From positions 1,054,001-1,118,000 of the forward strand of contig CAVSKV010000002.1 in the NCBI GenBank assembly GCA_963728785.1: a DNA stretch of 64,000 nt. Reading direction: 5' to 3'. Made by a program: the position numbers and the translations under genes. The notes beneath the pieces are model-generated. The model was not told the origin of the DNA and did no database searches. It saw nothing but the letters and a program-made list of their open reading frames with translations. This document shows, in pieces, positions 6,549-15,852 of the stretch. Position 1 is the first letter of the stretch. Each line of letters opens with the position of its first letter. Source of the DNA: JAGWRI01 sp963728785. Its GTDB lineage: Bacteria > Gemmatimonadota > Gemmatimonadetes > Gemmatimonadales > Gemmatimonadaceae.

Positions 6549-9161
6549 GTGTTCGACCGGTTCTTCCGGCGCGTCCGGCGACCATCTGACGAGGAGATCG
6601 CGCGGGAGCTACGCGACCACCTGGAATTGGAGGCCGAGGCGAGTGGAACGATGGACGACGCGGCCCTCGCCTTTGCCCGCCGCCGGTTCGGCAATCTCGG
6701 CCGCATCGGGGAGGACGTGCGCGCAATCTGGCGATTCGCCTGGTTAGACCAGTTCCAGAGTGATCTTCGCGTCACGCTGCGCACGCTCCGCCGCAGCAAG
6801 GCGTTTGCGACGTTCAGCGTTCTTGCACTGGCGCTGGCGATCACGGCCAACACGACGATGTCGAGCCTCATCGACGCGATCCTGCGGCCGGAAATCCCGC
6901 TGCCAGAGCCGGGGCAGCTCGTGCTCGCCACATTCAAGGGTGGCCCGCGCCCACCGGCGGACGTCGCCATCCCGCCACATTCCGCGGGCGTCCGCGCCGT
7001 GCTGGGCGACTCGGACCGCACCTACGACGGCGTCACCGACACGCCCTACATGCTGGCGGCGGACTCGCAGCCGATCCAGGCTGGCGATCACCACGTGCAG
7101 GCGCAGTTCGCGTACGTGAGCGGGAATTTCTTCCAGGTCATTCGGGCGCGGCCGTTGTACGGCACGCTGTTCCACGACTCGACGGCGGCGGCGCGGCAGG
7201 AGATCGTGATCAGCGCCCGCCTGTGGCAGGAGATTTCCGGCGGTACGAAGGGCTTCGCGCCGTTTACGATCTTGGTCGAATACGCGGTCACGAATGCGAC
7301 GTTCACCGTGGTCGGCGTCCTGCCCCAGAACGGCGCGCCGCCACTGGGCGCCGACGTGTTCATGCCGCAGGCCGGCACACGCGGAAGCGCGGCGCTGATC
7401 CGGTTGCGTCCCGGCGTGACGCGGCAGCAGGCGTTGGATGAGCTGAACGTGCGCGCGGTCGCGATCGACCCCTTCCACTCGCCGAGGGCGCGTGTCGAGC
7501 TCGCGCCGGCGATCGTGTCGCCCGCGCAACGCCTCGACCTGGTGGCGGCGCTCGCCGCCTGCACCCTGGCGGTGCTGCTCATCGCGTGCGCGAACATCGC
7601 CAATCTGCTCCTCGCCCGGGGGCTGGCCCGGCGGCAGGAGCTGGCCACGCGGCTCGCCTTTGGCGCGAGTCGGCTGCGGGTCGCGCGTTTGCTCTTTGCC
7701 GAAAGCGGACTCGTCGCGCTCGCGGGTGGCGTCCTGGGGGGCTTGCTCTCGTTGTGGACGATCCACGCCGTACGCGCGACGCTCCCCATCAATCTGCAAT
7801 ACCTCGGGCTCGTGCAGCCGCAACTGTCCTGGCGCGTCGTGGCGGCGGGGGTCGGCCTGACGGTCGTGGCCGCCGTGGTGTTCGGGGTGGCGCCGGCCAC
7901 GCTGTTGTTGCGCGGCGATATCCATGCGCTCATGAAGAGTGGCGACCGCCGGACCACCGTGGGCGGGTCGCGCTTCCGGCTCCTCGTGGTGGCGGAGGTG
8001 GCAGGGGCGCTGACGCTCGTTGTGGCCGGCTCGCTACTCGGCGCCGTCGTGGGGCGCGTGGAGCTCGTCGATTACGGCTACGATGCCGCCCATCTGGTGC
8101 GGGCCACGGTGCAGGAGGCCACGCCGCACTGGCCAATGGACTACAACCAACCACCGTCGCCGGCTCAGCGCGCCAAGCGCTACGCCGAGCTCCAGAGCCT
8201 GCGCGCGATGCCGGGGGTGACCGGGGCCACGGAGCAGTGGCCGTGGTTCACGGGCGGGCGCGTACGGATCGACGACCCGGGGGGCGGCGATCCGCGCTCA
8301 TTGGTCGAGGCATCGCGCGTCGTCACCGTCGAGCCGTCGTATTTGCGCGTGCTTGACATGAAAGTCCTGCGCGGGCGCGACTTTCACGCGAGCGAGGACG
8401 ACCCGCTCCCGTCGGTGATCATCGACCAGAACGCGGCGCACTGGCTCTGGCCCGGGGCCGACCCGCTCGGGCGGCTCATTCAGTTCTCGTCGCGCCTGCC
8501 CTGGATGCGCGTCGTCGGCATCGTCGGCCAGCCGATCTTCGGCGTAAGCTGCGTCGAGGGTCCCTGCTCCGAACCGGTGTTCCTCATCGCGACCGGCGCG
8601 GCATACCCGGCGCGTGGGTTGGAGACGCAGTTCGTAATCCGCACCACGGGAGATCCCCAGGCCTTCATCGGGCGGCTGCAGCGGAAGTTCTCGGCGGACT
8701 ACCCGGGCTCGGCGCCCTTCATCGAGACGTGGGATCAGGTGACCGGCTTCGCCCCGCTCTCGAAGATGTACGATTTCGTGGGGACCCTGGTGGGGGCGTT
8801 TGCGGCGATCGGGCTGCTGCTGGCATTGATCGGCGTCTACGGCATGGCCGCGTATGCCGTGGAGCAGCGCAGCCGCGAATTTGGCATTCGCATCGCGCTC
8901 GGCGCGCAGGCCCGCGACATCATCCGGATCGTGCTGCACGACGGCAATGCGACGGCGCTGCTGGGGCTGGCGATTGGGCTGATCTTCGCCAACTGGGCCG
9001 AGGGGCTGCTGGCACACTACCTGTTCGGCTACGATGGAATGGCGCCTTACTTCATGGCCGGCGCGACGGTGGTGCTGTTCGCGGCCACCGTGCTGGCGGG
9101 CATTCCACCGGCACTGCGCGCAGCCCGAGTGAATCCGGTTGACACGCTGCGGGCGGAGTAG
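6549..9161 (+). CDS. ADOP-family (MacB/FtsX-like) permease
   Basis: 870 residues, GTG start 3 bp after the padR stop. The N-terminal ~75 residues form a cytosolic helical segment (EEIARELRDHLELEAEA), then come the first membrane helix (FSVLALALAITANTT), a large periplasmic MacB_PCD domain, three membrane helices around residues 335-460, a second periplasmic domain, and three C-terminal helices ending in the family tail AARVNPVDTLRAE. This is the duplicated-permease layout of ADOP (TIGR03434). No ATPase is encoded nearby; family members are called orphan for that reason. Substrate unknown. The first membrane helix has ALAITANTTMSS where most ADOPs have a GIGANTA-like sequence. Confidence 0.9.
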   Translation: MFDRFFRRVRRPSDEEIARELRDHLELEAEASGTMDDAALAFARRRFGNLGRIGEDVRAIWRFAWLDQFQSDLRVTLRTLRRSKAFATFSVLALALAITANTTMSSLIDAILRPEIPLPEPGQLVLATFKGGPRPPADVAIPPHSAGVRAVLGDSDRTYDGVTDTPYMLAADSQPIQAGDHHVQAQFAYVSGNFFQVIRARPLYGTLFHDSTAAARQEIVISARLWQEISGGTKGFAPFTILVEYAVTNATFTVVGVLPQNGAPPLGADVFMPQAGTRGSAALIRLRPGVTRQQALDELNVRAVAIDPFHSPRARVELAPAIVSPAQRLDLVAALAACTLAVLLIACANIANLLLARGLARRQELATRLAFGASRLRVARLLFAESGLVALAGGVLGGLLSLWTIHAVRATLPINLQYLGLVQPQLSWRVVAAGVGLTVVAAVVFGVAPATLLLRGDIHALMKSGDRRTTVGGSRFRLLVVAEVAGALTLVVAGSLLGAVVGRVELVDYGYDAAHLVRATVQEATPHWPMDYNQPPSPAQRAKRYAELQSLRAMPGVTGATEQWPWFTGGRVRIDDPGGGDPRSLVEASRVVTVEPSYLRVLDMKVLRGRDFHASEDDPLPSVIIDQNAAHWLWPGADPLGRLIQFSSRLPWMRVVGIVGQPIFGVSCVEGPCSEPVFLIATGAAYPARGLETQFVIRTTGDPQAFIGRLQRKFSADYPGSAPFIETWDQVTGFAPLSKMYDFVGTLVGAFAAIGLLLALIGVYGMAAYAVEQRSREFGIRIALGAQARDIIRIVLHDGNATALLGLAIGLIFANWAEGLLAHYLFGYDGMAPYFMAGATVVLFAATVLAGIPPALRAARVNPVDTLRAE

Positions 9162-9202
9162 CTGATGGCTCGCGCGTACGCGGCCAACAAGCGTGGGGTC
9201 AT

Positions 9203-9427
9203 TGGAACCATAGGTTCGCGCGAGAGGTCGCAGACGCGAGGTTCGAGGCGCGGCCTGTGATTGCGGGAAAGGATTCGAAGGCGTTGGCGACCGAGACCCG
9301 TGCCATGGGTGAAGAGGAGTTCGGCCGGGCGTTCAAGGGCTCGGCGATGAAGCGGGCGACGCTCCGCGGACTCAAGCGCAACGCGGCCATCCTGCTCGGA
9401 GGCACGGCGTCAGCCGTCTCGAGTTGA
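9203..9427 (+). pseudogene. queG 3'-end fragment (third copy)
   Basis: Reading from TGG at 9203 to TGA at 9425-9427 gives WNHRFAREV, then FKGSAMKRATLRGLKRNAAILLG, a recognisable QueG C-terminus, aligned in register with queG 3511-3726 and with the fragment at 5898. Similarity begins abruptly at the Trp-Asn codons, within a few codons of where the second copy begins. No start codon precedes it in frame as part of a queG-like sequence. It lies between the end of one ADOP gene and the start of the next. It is a displaced 3' end, more diverged in its first 25 codons than the second copy. Confidence 0.85.
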
Positions 9428-9603
9428 CCAGTCGCGAAGCTGCCCCACCGAGGAGAATCAAACCGGCCGCGCCCGTCTGCTGTCCAATTCCCGAAATCAT
9501 CGCGCCAACCTCGGCTCAGTGGACCGCATCCCCGTCCGGAAGAGAAACCCACCGCCCACCGCACGCGTACTGACGCCTAGCCCCAGTACAGGACTCGACG
9601 AGC

Positions 9604-12063
9604 ATGCAATACCTTCGCCGGATTTCTCCCTTTCACATCCTGATGGTAATCATGCTGGCGGTTGGCGTCGGCGCCACTACGGCCATCTTCTCGGTGGTGA
9701 ATGGGGTGCTGCTGCGACCGCTTCCCTTTCCCGACCCGCAGCAGTTGGTGCTGCTGGGCGAGCGATCCCCCCAGGCGCCGCAGATATCGCAGAAATTCCA
9801 GCTCTTCGATACACCGTCGGCGTTTCTCGCCTGGCGGGAGCAGGCAAGCGAATTCGAGGCGATGGCCGCGCTGCAGAGCACATCGTTCACCCTCGCCGGA
9901 CAGGGGGCGCCGCAAGTCCTGGATGGCGTCCGGGTCACGCCGAGTTTCTTCGACGTGCTCCGGGCCAAGCCGGAACTCGGGCGGTTCTTCACCCCCGCTG
10001 ATGCCGCCGACAGCAGCCGCCCAATGGTGATCACCGACGCGCTCTGGCGGTCGGCGTTCAGCGCCGACCCCCACGTGATCGGGCGGACGGTGGGCGCGCC
10101 GGGAGCTGAAGCACGCGTGATCGGCGTGTTGCCGGCCAACTTCCGCATCGGGGGCAGCGAGCTGGGACCGATGGCAGCCGGCAAGCCCACCCAGTTCTTC
10201 GTTCCCTTCGAATTCGGACCGAACTTCGGCGGTGACCTCAGATCCATCTGGTCGAATTTCAACTTCACGGTGATCGGGCGGATGAAGCAGGGCGTAAACG
10301 CCGGGCAAGCGCTGACGCAGCTCAACGTGATTCAGGCCAGGCTGGCGGCCGACGCACCGGACAAGGCGCCAGAGATGACGCTGCAAGCGACGATCACGCC
10401 AGTGCTGGACTACGCGACGCAAGGCGCGCGGCAGGAGTTGTGGTTGCTGCTGGGCGCGGTGGGCGCGGTGCTGCTGATCATCAGCGTCAACCTCGGCGGG
10501 CTGTGGGTGAGCCGAGTGGTCGACCGGCGCCGGGATTGGGCGATCCGCATTGCCCTCGGCGCGGAGCCCGGACGCCTGGTGCGGCAGGTGCTGGGCGAGG
10601 GCCTGTCCCTTGGAATCATCGGGGGTGCGCTCGGGATGGCGTGCGCCGCGGCCGGCCTGCAGGGCCTGCTTGCGCTGGCCCCTAACGACATTCCCCGGCT
10701 GGACCAGGTGCACGTGGATTGGCGGGTGTTGGCGGTAGGCCTCCTGCTGTCGGCGGTGGCGGGAGTGCTGACCGGGCTGGTTCCGGCGCTGCGCGTGGGC
10801 CGCGGCGATCCGCAGGACTCGCTCAAGGCCGGCAGCGCGGCGACCACGGCGGGGCCGGCAGGCGTGCGTTCGCGGCAGAGTCTGATCGCGCTGCAGGCGG
10901 CCATTTCTACTTTGCTAATATCCGCGGCCGGACTGCTGGGCGTCAGCCTGTACAACCTGATGACCAGGCCCGCCGGCTTTTCGACCGATCAGGCGGTCGA
11001 GGCCCGGGTGGTGATCAGCAGCTACGGAGGCGCGGAGCGTGACCGGATCCTGCAGCAGATCACGACCGCCGTGGCGGCGATACCGGGCGTCCGGGCCGCG
11101 GGGCTCACGTCGCACCTGCCGCTGCAAGGCGAGACTTGGATCGACGACGCGGGCGTACCGGGCAGGCAATATCCGACGGGGCAGCAACCGAGCGTGAACG
11201 TGCGCTTCGTCGGCGGGGAGTACTTCTCGACGATGCGCATTCCGCTGATCGCGGGGCGCGATTTCCGCGAGAGCGACCGGCCCGCCGCATGGCCTCCCAA
11301 GAGCCAGGCCGATGAGCAGAGGATGCACCAGGCTGTGATCGTTTCCGAGGCCACCGCACGGCTCATCTGGCCGGGACTCGACCCGCGCACTCTGGTGGGA
11401 CAGCCGATCATGGTCAACGGACTCACGCCGACGATCGTGGGCGTGGCGGCCGACGCGCTCGACGGGTCGCTGACGTCGGCGGCGCCGGCGGTGGTCTATC
11501 AGCCATACTGGAACTGGGATCCCTGGGCTTTTTCGCTGGTCCTGCGCACCGCGCTGCCGTTGAGCGCGGTCACGGCACCATTGCGCCAAGCCGTATGGAA
11601 GCTGGCACCGAACGCGGCGATCCCCGAGATAGGGCCCCTGGGATCGCTGCGGGCGGCGGCGACGGCGCCGCAGCGCTATCAGTTCACGCTATTGATGACC
11701 TTCGCCGCGCTGGCGCTGTTGCTGGCCGCGATCGGGGTGTACGCGCTGGTGGCGCACAGCGTGGCCCAGCGGAAAAAGGAGCTGGCGATCCGGCTGGCCC
11801 TTGGCGCCCCGGCCGGCGCCATCCGGGGGCTCATTGCCGGCCAGGCCCTGGCGCCGGTGGGGCTCGGAGCGCTGGCGGGGTTGGCCGCGGCGCTGGCCGG
11901 CGGACGGCTGGTGCAGAGCCTGCTCTACGGGATCGGCGCACACGACCCGGCGTCGCTCGGCGCCGCCGCGGGCGTGGTGCTGCTCGCCGCGGCGCTGGCC
12001 TGTGTGCTGCCGGCGTGGCGGGCGACGCGGGTCGACCCCGTGCTGGCGATGCGCGCGGAATAG
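9604..12063 (+). CDS. ADOP-family permease lacking the N-terminal cytosolic segment
   Basis: 819 residues from ATG 9604. It begins almost at the first membrane helix (ILMVIMLAVGVGATTAIFSVVNGVLLRPLPF), so the helical cytosolic prefix of longer ADOPs is missing; the upstream frame offers no better start. The rest is complete: periplasmic MacB-like domain, helices near residues 280-400, second periplasmic domain, and final helices ending in ATRVDPVLAMRAE. No ATPase and no PadR gene adjoin it. It directly follows the third queG 3' end, so its 5' end may have been trimmed when that junction formed. Substrate unknown. Confidence 0.88.
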   Translation: MQYLRRISPFHILMVIMLAVGVGATTAIFSVVNGVLLRPLPFPDPQQLVLLGERSPQAPQISQKFQLFDTPSAFLAWREQASEFEAMAALQSTSFTLAGQGAPQVLDGVRVTPSFFDVLRAKPELGRFFTPADAADSSRPMVITDALWRSAFSADPHVIGRTVGAPGAEARVIGVLPANFRIGGSELGPMAAGKPTQFFVPFEFGPNFGGDLRSIWSNFNFTVIGRMKQGVNAGQALTQLNVIQARLAADAPDKAPEMTLQATITPVLDYATQGARQELWLLLGAVGAVLLIISVNLGGLWVSRVVDRRRDWAIRIALGAEPGRLVRQVLGEGLSLGIIGGALGMACAAAGLQGLLALAPNDIPRLDQVHVDWRVLAVGLLLSAVAGVLTGLVPALRVGRGDPQDSLKAGSAATTAGPAGVRSRQSLIALQAAISTLLISAAGLLGVSLYNLMTRPAGFSTDQAVEARVVISSYGGAERDRILQQITTAVAAIPGVRAAGLTSHLPLQGETWIDDAGVPGRQYPTGQQPSVNVRFVGGEYFSTMRIPLIAGRDFRESDRPAAWPPKSQADEQRMHQAVIVSEATARLIWPGLDPRTLVGQPIMVNGLTPTIVGVAADALDGSLTSAAPAVVYQPYWNWDPWAFSLVLRTALPLSAVTAPLRQAVWKLAPNAAIPEIGPLGSLRAAATAPQRYQFTLLMTFAALALLLAAIGVYALVAHSVAQRKKELAIRLALGAPAGAIRGLIAGQALAPVGLGALAGLAAALAGGRLVQSLLYGIGAHDPASLGAAAGVVLLAAALACVLPAWRATRVDPVLAMRAE

Positions 12064-12105
12064 GCCCGTCCGTTCACACGGCGGCGAGGCGCGCCGGCGC
12101 CCCGG

Positions 12106-15100
12106 TCACGGCACAATGCTGAGATTCGATATCGCCCGGCGCAGATTCGCCTCACCCGCCTGCGCCTCCTGCGCCATGGCCTCGTAGACTGCCGCCTGAG
12201 CGGCGTTTGGCGCGGCATACGCCATGCCGATCTCCCCGGCGAGAAGTCCGAGGTGGGTCCGCAGCTTCGGTTCGAATGAGAGGTCTCCTTCGCTGGAAGT
12301 GATTTGAAGCTGGACGAGTGAATCGATCGCGCCGGTGAGCGGGGCGAGCGCCGTCGAATCGCGGCCGGCCGTGGCCAGGCTGTCTCGCACCGCGATCGCA
12401 CGGTTGAGCGCGGTGTCGAGCGAATCGAGCGTCGCGTGGATCTGGAGTTGGAGCGCCAGACGCTGGGCGAGCGCGTCGGGCCCCACATGGATCCGAGGAT
12501 CGAGCGACACGTCGACCGGCGCCGTCAACTTCTCGCTGCCGTATTCGAGCGCCACCCGATAGCTGCCGGGCACCACGACCGGACCATCCACGTTGTTGTC
12601 GACATCGGCGTCCTCCGGCGCGTTGAATCCCTTTACCTCGGCCGCCTCGGTATAGCGCAGGTCCCACTGGAAGTGGTTCATTCCGGGATCGATCGCGGTG
12701 AGATGCTTGAGGTCGTCGGCCCGCTGCTCGCTCGTGGTCTCAGAGTCCTCGGCGGCCTTCGATTTCTTCGTTTCGGACGTGTCCTTGAGGTGCAAGTGGA
12801 ATTCGCGGACGAGGGCGCCGGACGAATCGGTGAACGAGAGCGTGACCGGCGTCGAGCCGTCGTAGTTCTTGGGAACCTGGAAGAAGATCCGCGCGCCGAA
12901 GGGCGGGTTCTCGCCGGCGTCGTGCGGCGCCTCTTCGTCGCCCGGCCCGCCGTACGCGTGGCTCAGCCAGGCGCGCTCCGGCGTGAACAACGCCGCGCGG
13001 TCGGCGAGCGGCCCGGCGCGTCCGGTCATCTGCTCCAGTAACGTCAGGTTGTCGAGAATCCAGAACGCGCGCCCATGCGTCGCGATCGCCACGTCGCCCT
13101 GCCTCGTGTCGATCGCAATCCCGCGCACCTGCACCGGCGGGAGCTTGAGCGAGAGCGGCTGCCAGCTCGCCGCGCCATCGAGGCTCACATACACCGTGCT
13201 CTTCGTGCCGAGGAAGAAGAGGTTCGAGTCGGCGGGATCCTGACGGATCACGAACACGTATTCGTCCTTGGGCAGACCGGCCGTGATCGGCGTCCAGTGC
13301 CGCCCGAAATCCGTGGTCTTGAATGCGTACGGAGTGAAGTCGTCCCACATGAAGCGCTGCGCGGTCAGATACGCCGTGCCGCGGTCCACGTGCGAGGGCT
13401 CGACGGAGCTGATGTCGCACCACTTGGGAAGCGCGGGCGGCGTGACGTTCGCCCAGTGCGCACCGCCGTCGGCGGTCACATGGACGAGACCGTCGGAGGA
13501 GCCGGCCCAGATCACACTGTCATTGCCGGGCGACACGGCCAGTGCCGACACCGAGGGATACACCTCCGCGCCCGATTGATCGAGATCGATCGGGCCGCCG
13601 GACGGTGCCTCGGTCGCGGGATCGTTCCGCGTGAGGTCGGGACTGATCGTCTTCCACGTCGCGCCATGGTCGTCGCTGCGCATCACGTACTGCGATCCGA
13701 CCAGGAGTTCATCGGGGTTGTTGGGCGAAAAGAGAATGGGATGCGTCCAGGCCCAGCGGTACTCGAGCTCCGCCGACGATGCCGCGTCACGATAGTAAGG
13801 CCACGGGCTGACGCTCTTGAACTCGCCGATGGTCCGATCGTACGTCATGAACAGGCTGTAGTAGTCGGCGCCGTATGTGATGTCCGGCTTTCCGGGCTGG
13901 GGCACGCTCGGCGTGCTCTCCCCGCCGGCCGACACCTTCCAATCGCTGAGCGAGATCTCGCCGTTGGGCGACGCGCTCGGGCCCTCCATCGAGCCCTCGT
14001 CCTGCTGCGCGCCGTAGAGGTGGAAGGGGAACCGGCCGTCGATGTTGACGTCGTAAAACTGCCCGGTCGGCTGGTTTAGCTCCGTGCTCCAGGTCTTGCC
14101 GCCGTCGGTCGACACCGTCGCCCCACCGTCGTTCCCCTCGAGCAGGATGTTCGGATCGCTGGGGTTGATCCACACCGTGTGGTTGTCGCCGTGCGGCGTG
14201 TCGAGCTTGCTGAACGTCTTGGCGCCGTCGTGCGACACGTACAGGGCGTCGACCTGCGGCATGTAGACGGTGTTCGCATCCGTGGGATCGGCGAAGATCG
14301 CCATGTAGTAGAACGCGCGCTGGCGGAGCTTCCACTCCGTGTTCACGCGCGTCCAGCTGTTGCCGCCGTCGTCCGACCGGAAGACGCCGCCGTCTTTGGC
14401 CTGAATCGTCGCGTAAACGACGTTGGGCGCGCTGGCGGCCACCGCGATCCCGATTTTGCCCAACAAACCGCGCGGCAGCCCGGGATTACGCGAGATGTTC
14501 GTCCAGTGCTCGCCGCCGTCGTTGGACTTGTAGATGCCGCTGCCCGCGCCGCCGCTCGAGAGGGACCAGGGCGTCCGGTAGGCCTGCCAGGTCGCCGCGT
14601 AGAGCACGTCGGGAGCGCCCGGCTGCATGACCAGGTTCACCACTCCCGTGCTGTCGTTCACGAACAGCACCCGCTCCCAGGTCTTGCCGGCGTCGTTCGT
14701 CTTGAAGACGCCGCGGTTGGGATCGGGGACGAATACGTGGCCCAACGAAGAGGCATAGACCACGTCGGGATTCCTGGGGTCCACGATCAGGTTACTGATC
14801 GTGTGCGTGTCTTCGAGGCCCGCCGCGTGCCACGTCTTCCCCCCGTCCGCCGAGCGGAACACGCCGTCCCCGGTGATCATGTCGCCCCGGATGTCGCTCT
14901 CGCCCGTCCCCACGTAGATCACCTGCGGATTGGCCGGTGCCACGGCGATGGCCCCGACGCTGTTGCTCGAGCCCGACAGCGTGCTGTCGGAAATGTTCGT
15001 CCAGACGTTGCCGTAGTCGGTGCTCTTCCAGACGCCCCCGTCCACCGCGCCCATGTAGAAGAGGTTCGCCTTGCCCGGTACGCCCGCGACGGCGACCACG

Positions 15101-15279
15101 CGGCCGCCGACGTAGGGCCCAACGCTCCGCCAACGAAGGGCGCTGAGCGGCGCGGGAGTCGCGGGAGTCGTCGCATCCTGGGCGCGCGCGCCGGCGGGGA
15201 GGGCAACCGCGGTGAGCGTCACGACCATCGCGCAAGCGAGCCCTCGGCGCGACCGGCGAACAGCAGAGCGGCGTTTCAT
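12106..15279 (-). CDS. Secreted VPS10/BNR-repeat (Asp-box) beta-propeller protein
   Basis: 1057 residues with a Sec signal peptide ending near GARAQ (about residue 33). Repeated Asp-box motifs of the S-x-D-x-G-x-x-W type (WKSTDYGNVW, FRSADGGKTW, YKSNDGGEHW, FRSDDGGNSW) run through the first two thirds and mark a sortilin/VPS10 or glycosyl-hydrolase-like propeller. The last ~300 residues form a separate region with helical character. Related proteins in Gemmatimonadota and Acidobacteriota are annotated as VPS10 domain or 'glycosyl hydrolase', but no catalytic residues are assigned. Convergent with the ADOP gene, 42 bp apart. Role is probably extracellular binding or turnover of a polymer; this is inferred. 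Confidence 0.85.
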   Translation of the reverse strand: MKRRSAVRRSRRGLACAMVVTLTAVALPAGARAQDATTPATPAPLSALRWRSVGPYVGGRVVAVAGVPGKANLFYMGAVDGGVWKSTDYGNVWTNISDSTLSGSSNSVGAIAVAPANPQVIYVGTGESDIRGDMITGDGVFRSADGGKTWHAAGLEDTHTISNLIVDPRNPDVVYASSLGHVFVPDPNRGVFKTNDAGKTWERVLFVNDSTGVVNLVMQPGAPDVLYAATWQAYRTPWSLSSGGAGSGIYKSNDGGEHWTNISRNPGLPRGLLGKIGIAVAASAPNVVYATIQAKDGGVFRSDDGGNSWTRVNTEWKLRQRAFYYMAIFADPTDANTVYMPQVDALYVSHDGAKTFSKLDTPHGDNHTVWINPSDPNILLEGNDGGATVSTDGGKTWSTELNQPTGQFYDVNIDGRFPFHLYGAQQDEGSMEGPSASPNGEISLSDWKVSAGGESTPSVPQPGKPDITYGADYYSLFMTYDRTIGEFKSVSPWPYYRDAASSAELEYRWAWTHPILFSPNNPDELLVGSQYVMRSDDHGATWKTISPDLTRNDPATEAPSGGPIDLDQSGAEVYPSVSALAVSPGNDSVIWAGSSDGLVHVTADGGAHWANVTPPALPKWCDISSVEPSHVDRGTAYLTAQRFMWDDFTPYAFKTTDFGRHWTPITAGLPKDEYVFVIRQDPADSNLFFLGTKSTVYVSLDGAASWQPLSLKLPPVQVRGIAIDTRQGDVAIATHGRAFWILDNLTLLEQMTGRAGPLADRAALFTPERAWLSHAYGGPGDEEAPHDAGENPPFGARIFFQVPKNYDGSTPVTLSFTDSSGALVREFHLHLKDTSETKKSKAAEDSETTSEQRADDLKHLTAIDPGMNHFQWDLRYTEAAEVKGFNAPEDADVDNNVDGPVVVPGSYRVALEYGSEKLTAPVDVSLDPRIHVGPDALAQRLALQLQIHATLDSLDTALNRAIAVRDSLATAGRDSTALAPLTGAIDSLVQLQITSSEGDLSFEPKLRTHLGLLAGEIGMAYAAPNAAQAAVYEAMAQEAQAGEANLRRAISNLSIVP

Positions 15280-15462
15280 GATTCGGCCTCATTTCCAGGA
15301 GAGTGCGGACGCGTCGCTTTCGTGGCCGCGAGGGGTCGGCACGAAGCGTCGGCGATCCAGAGGGCGTGGGCCCCGAGCAGCCAAGCTGGCCAGCGGCGTG
15401 TCGCGGGGCAAGGTGGAGGGGAGCGGGTGCGCAGGGCCCGGGTGGCCCGCGTCCGGCTCGAC

Positions 15463-15515
15463 TTGACACGGTCCGCCAGCCGCTTCACTTTCTCCACTAA
15501 CCTGGTTTGTGGAGA
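15463..15515 (+). promoter_or_regulatory. Palindromic operator and -35 element before the second padR
   Basis: A 25-bp palindrome at 15491-15515 has arms TCTCCACTAACC and GGTTTGTGGAGA around a single central base, with only one mismatched pair. It ends 4 bp before the padR ATG, so it also covers the ribosome-binding region (GGAG at 15511-15514). A good -35 hexamer, TTGACA, lies at 15463-15468; the -10 at the expected distance is weak (CACTTT, 15486-15491). The placement fits autorepression by the PadR protein. Confidence 0.6.
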
Positions 15516-15519
15516 TGTG

Positions 15520-15852
15520 ATGCCCCGGACCGCGAACGATCTCCTCCACGGCACGCTCGACGTGCTCGTCCTCAAGACGCTGTCGTGGGGGCCGATGCAC
15601 GGCTACGGCATCACGACGTGGATCGAGCGGCATTCGGGCGAGGAGCTCGACATCGTGGATGCCGCGCTCTACAAGGCGCTGCACCGGCTCGAAGCTGGCG
15701 GCGCCGTCACGTCCACGTGGGGCATCTCCGAAAACAACCGGAAGGCCAAGTACTACGCGCTCACCGCCAAGGGCCGCCGCCTGCTGCAAGCCGAACTCGC
15801 GACCTGGCGGCGCTACGTGACGGCCGTGTCCGGCGTGCTGGAGACGCCGTGA
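15520..15852 (+). CDS. PadR-family transcriptional regulator
   Basis: 110 residues from ATG 15520 (GTG 15517 is an alternative). DLLHGTLDVLVLKTLSWGPMHGYGI is the PadR signature, followed by DAALYKALHRLEAGGAV and the wing KAKYYALTAKGRRLLQ. Its stop overlaps the GTG start of the following ADOP gene in a GTGA junction, so the pair is an operon with coupled translation. It is a paralogue of the regulator at 6192 but has a different operator-like palindrome upstream, so the two probably recognise different sites. Confidence 0.93.
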   Translation: MPRTANDLLHGTLDVLVLKTLSWGPMHGYGITTWIERHSGEELDIVDAALYKALHRLEAGGAVTSTWGISENNRKAKYYALTAKGRRLLQAELATWRRYVTAVSGVLETP

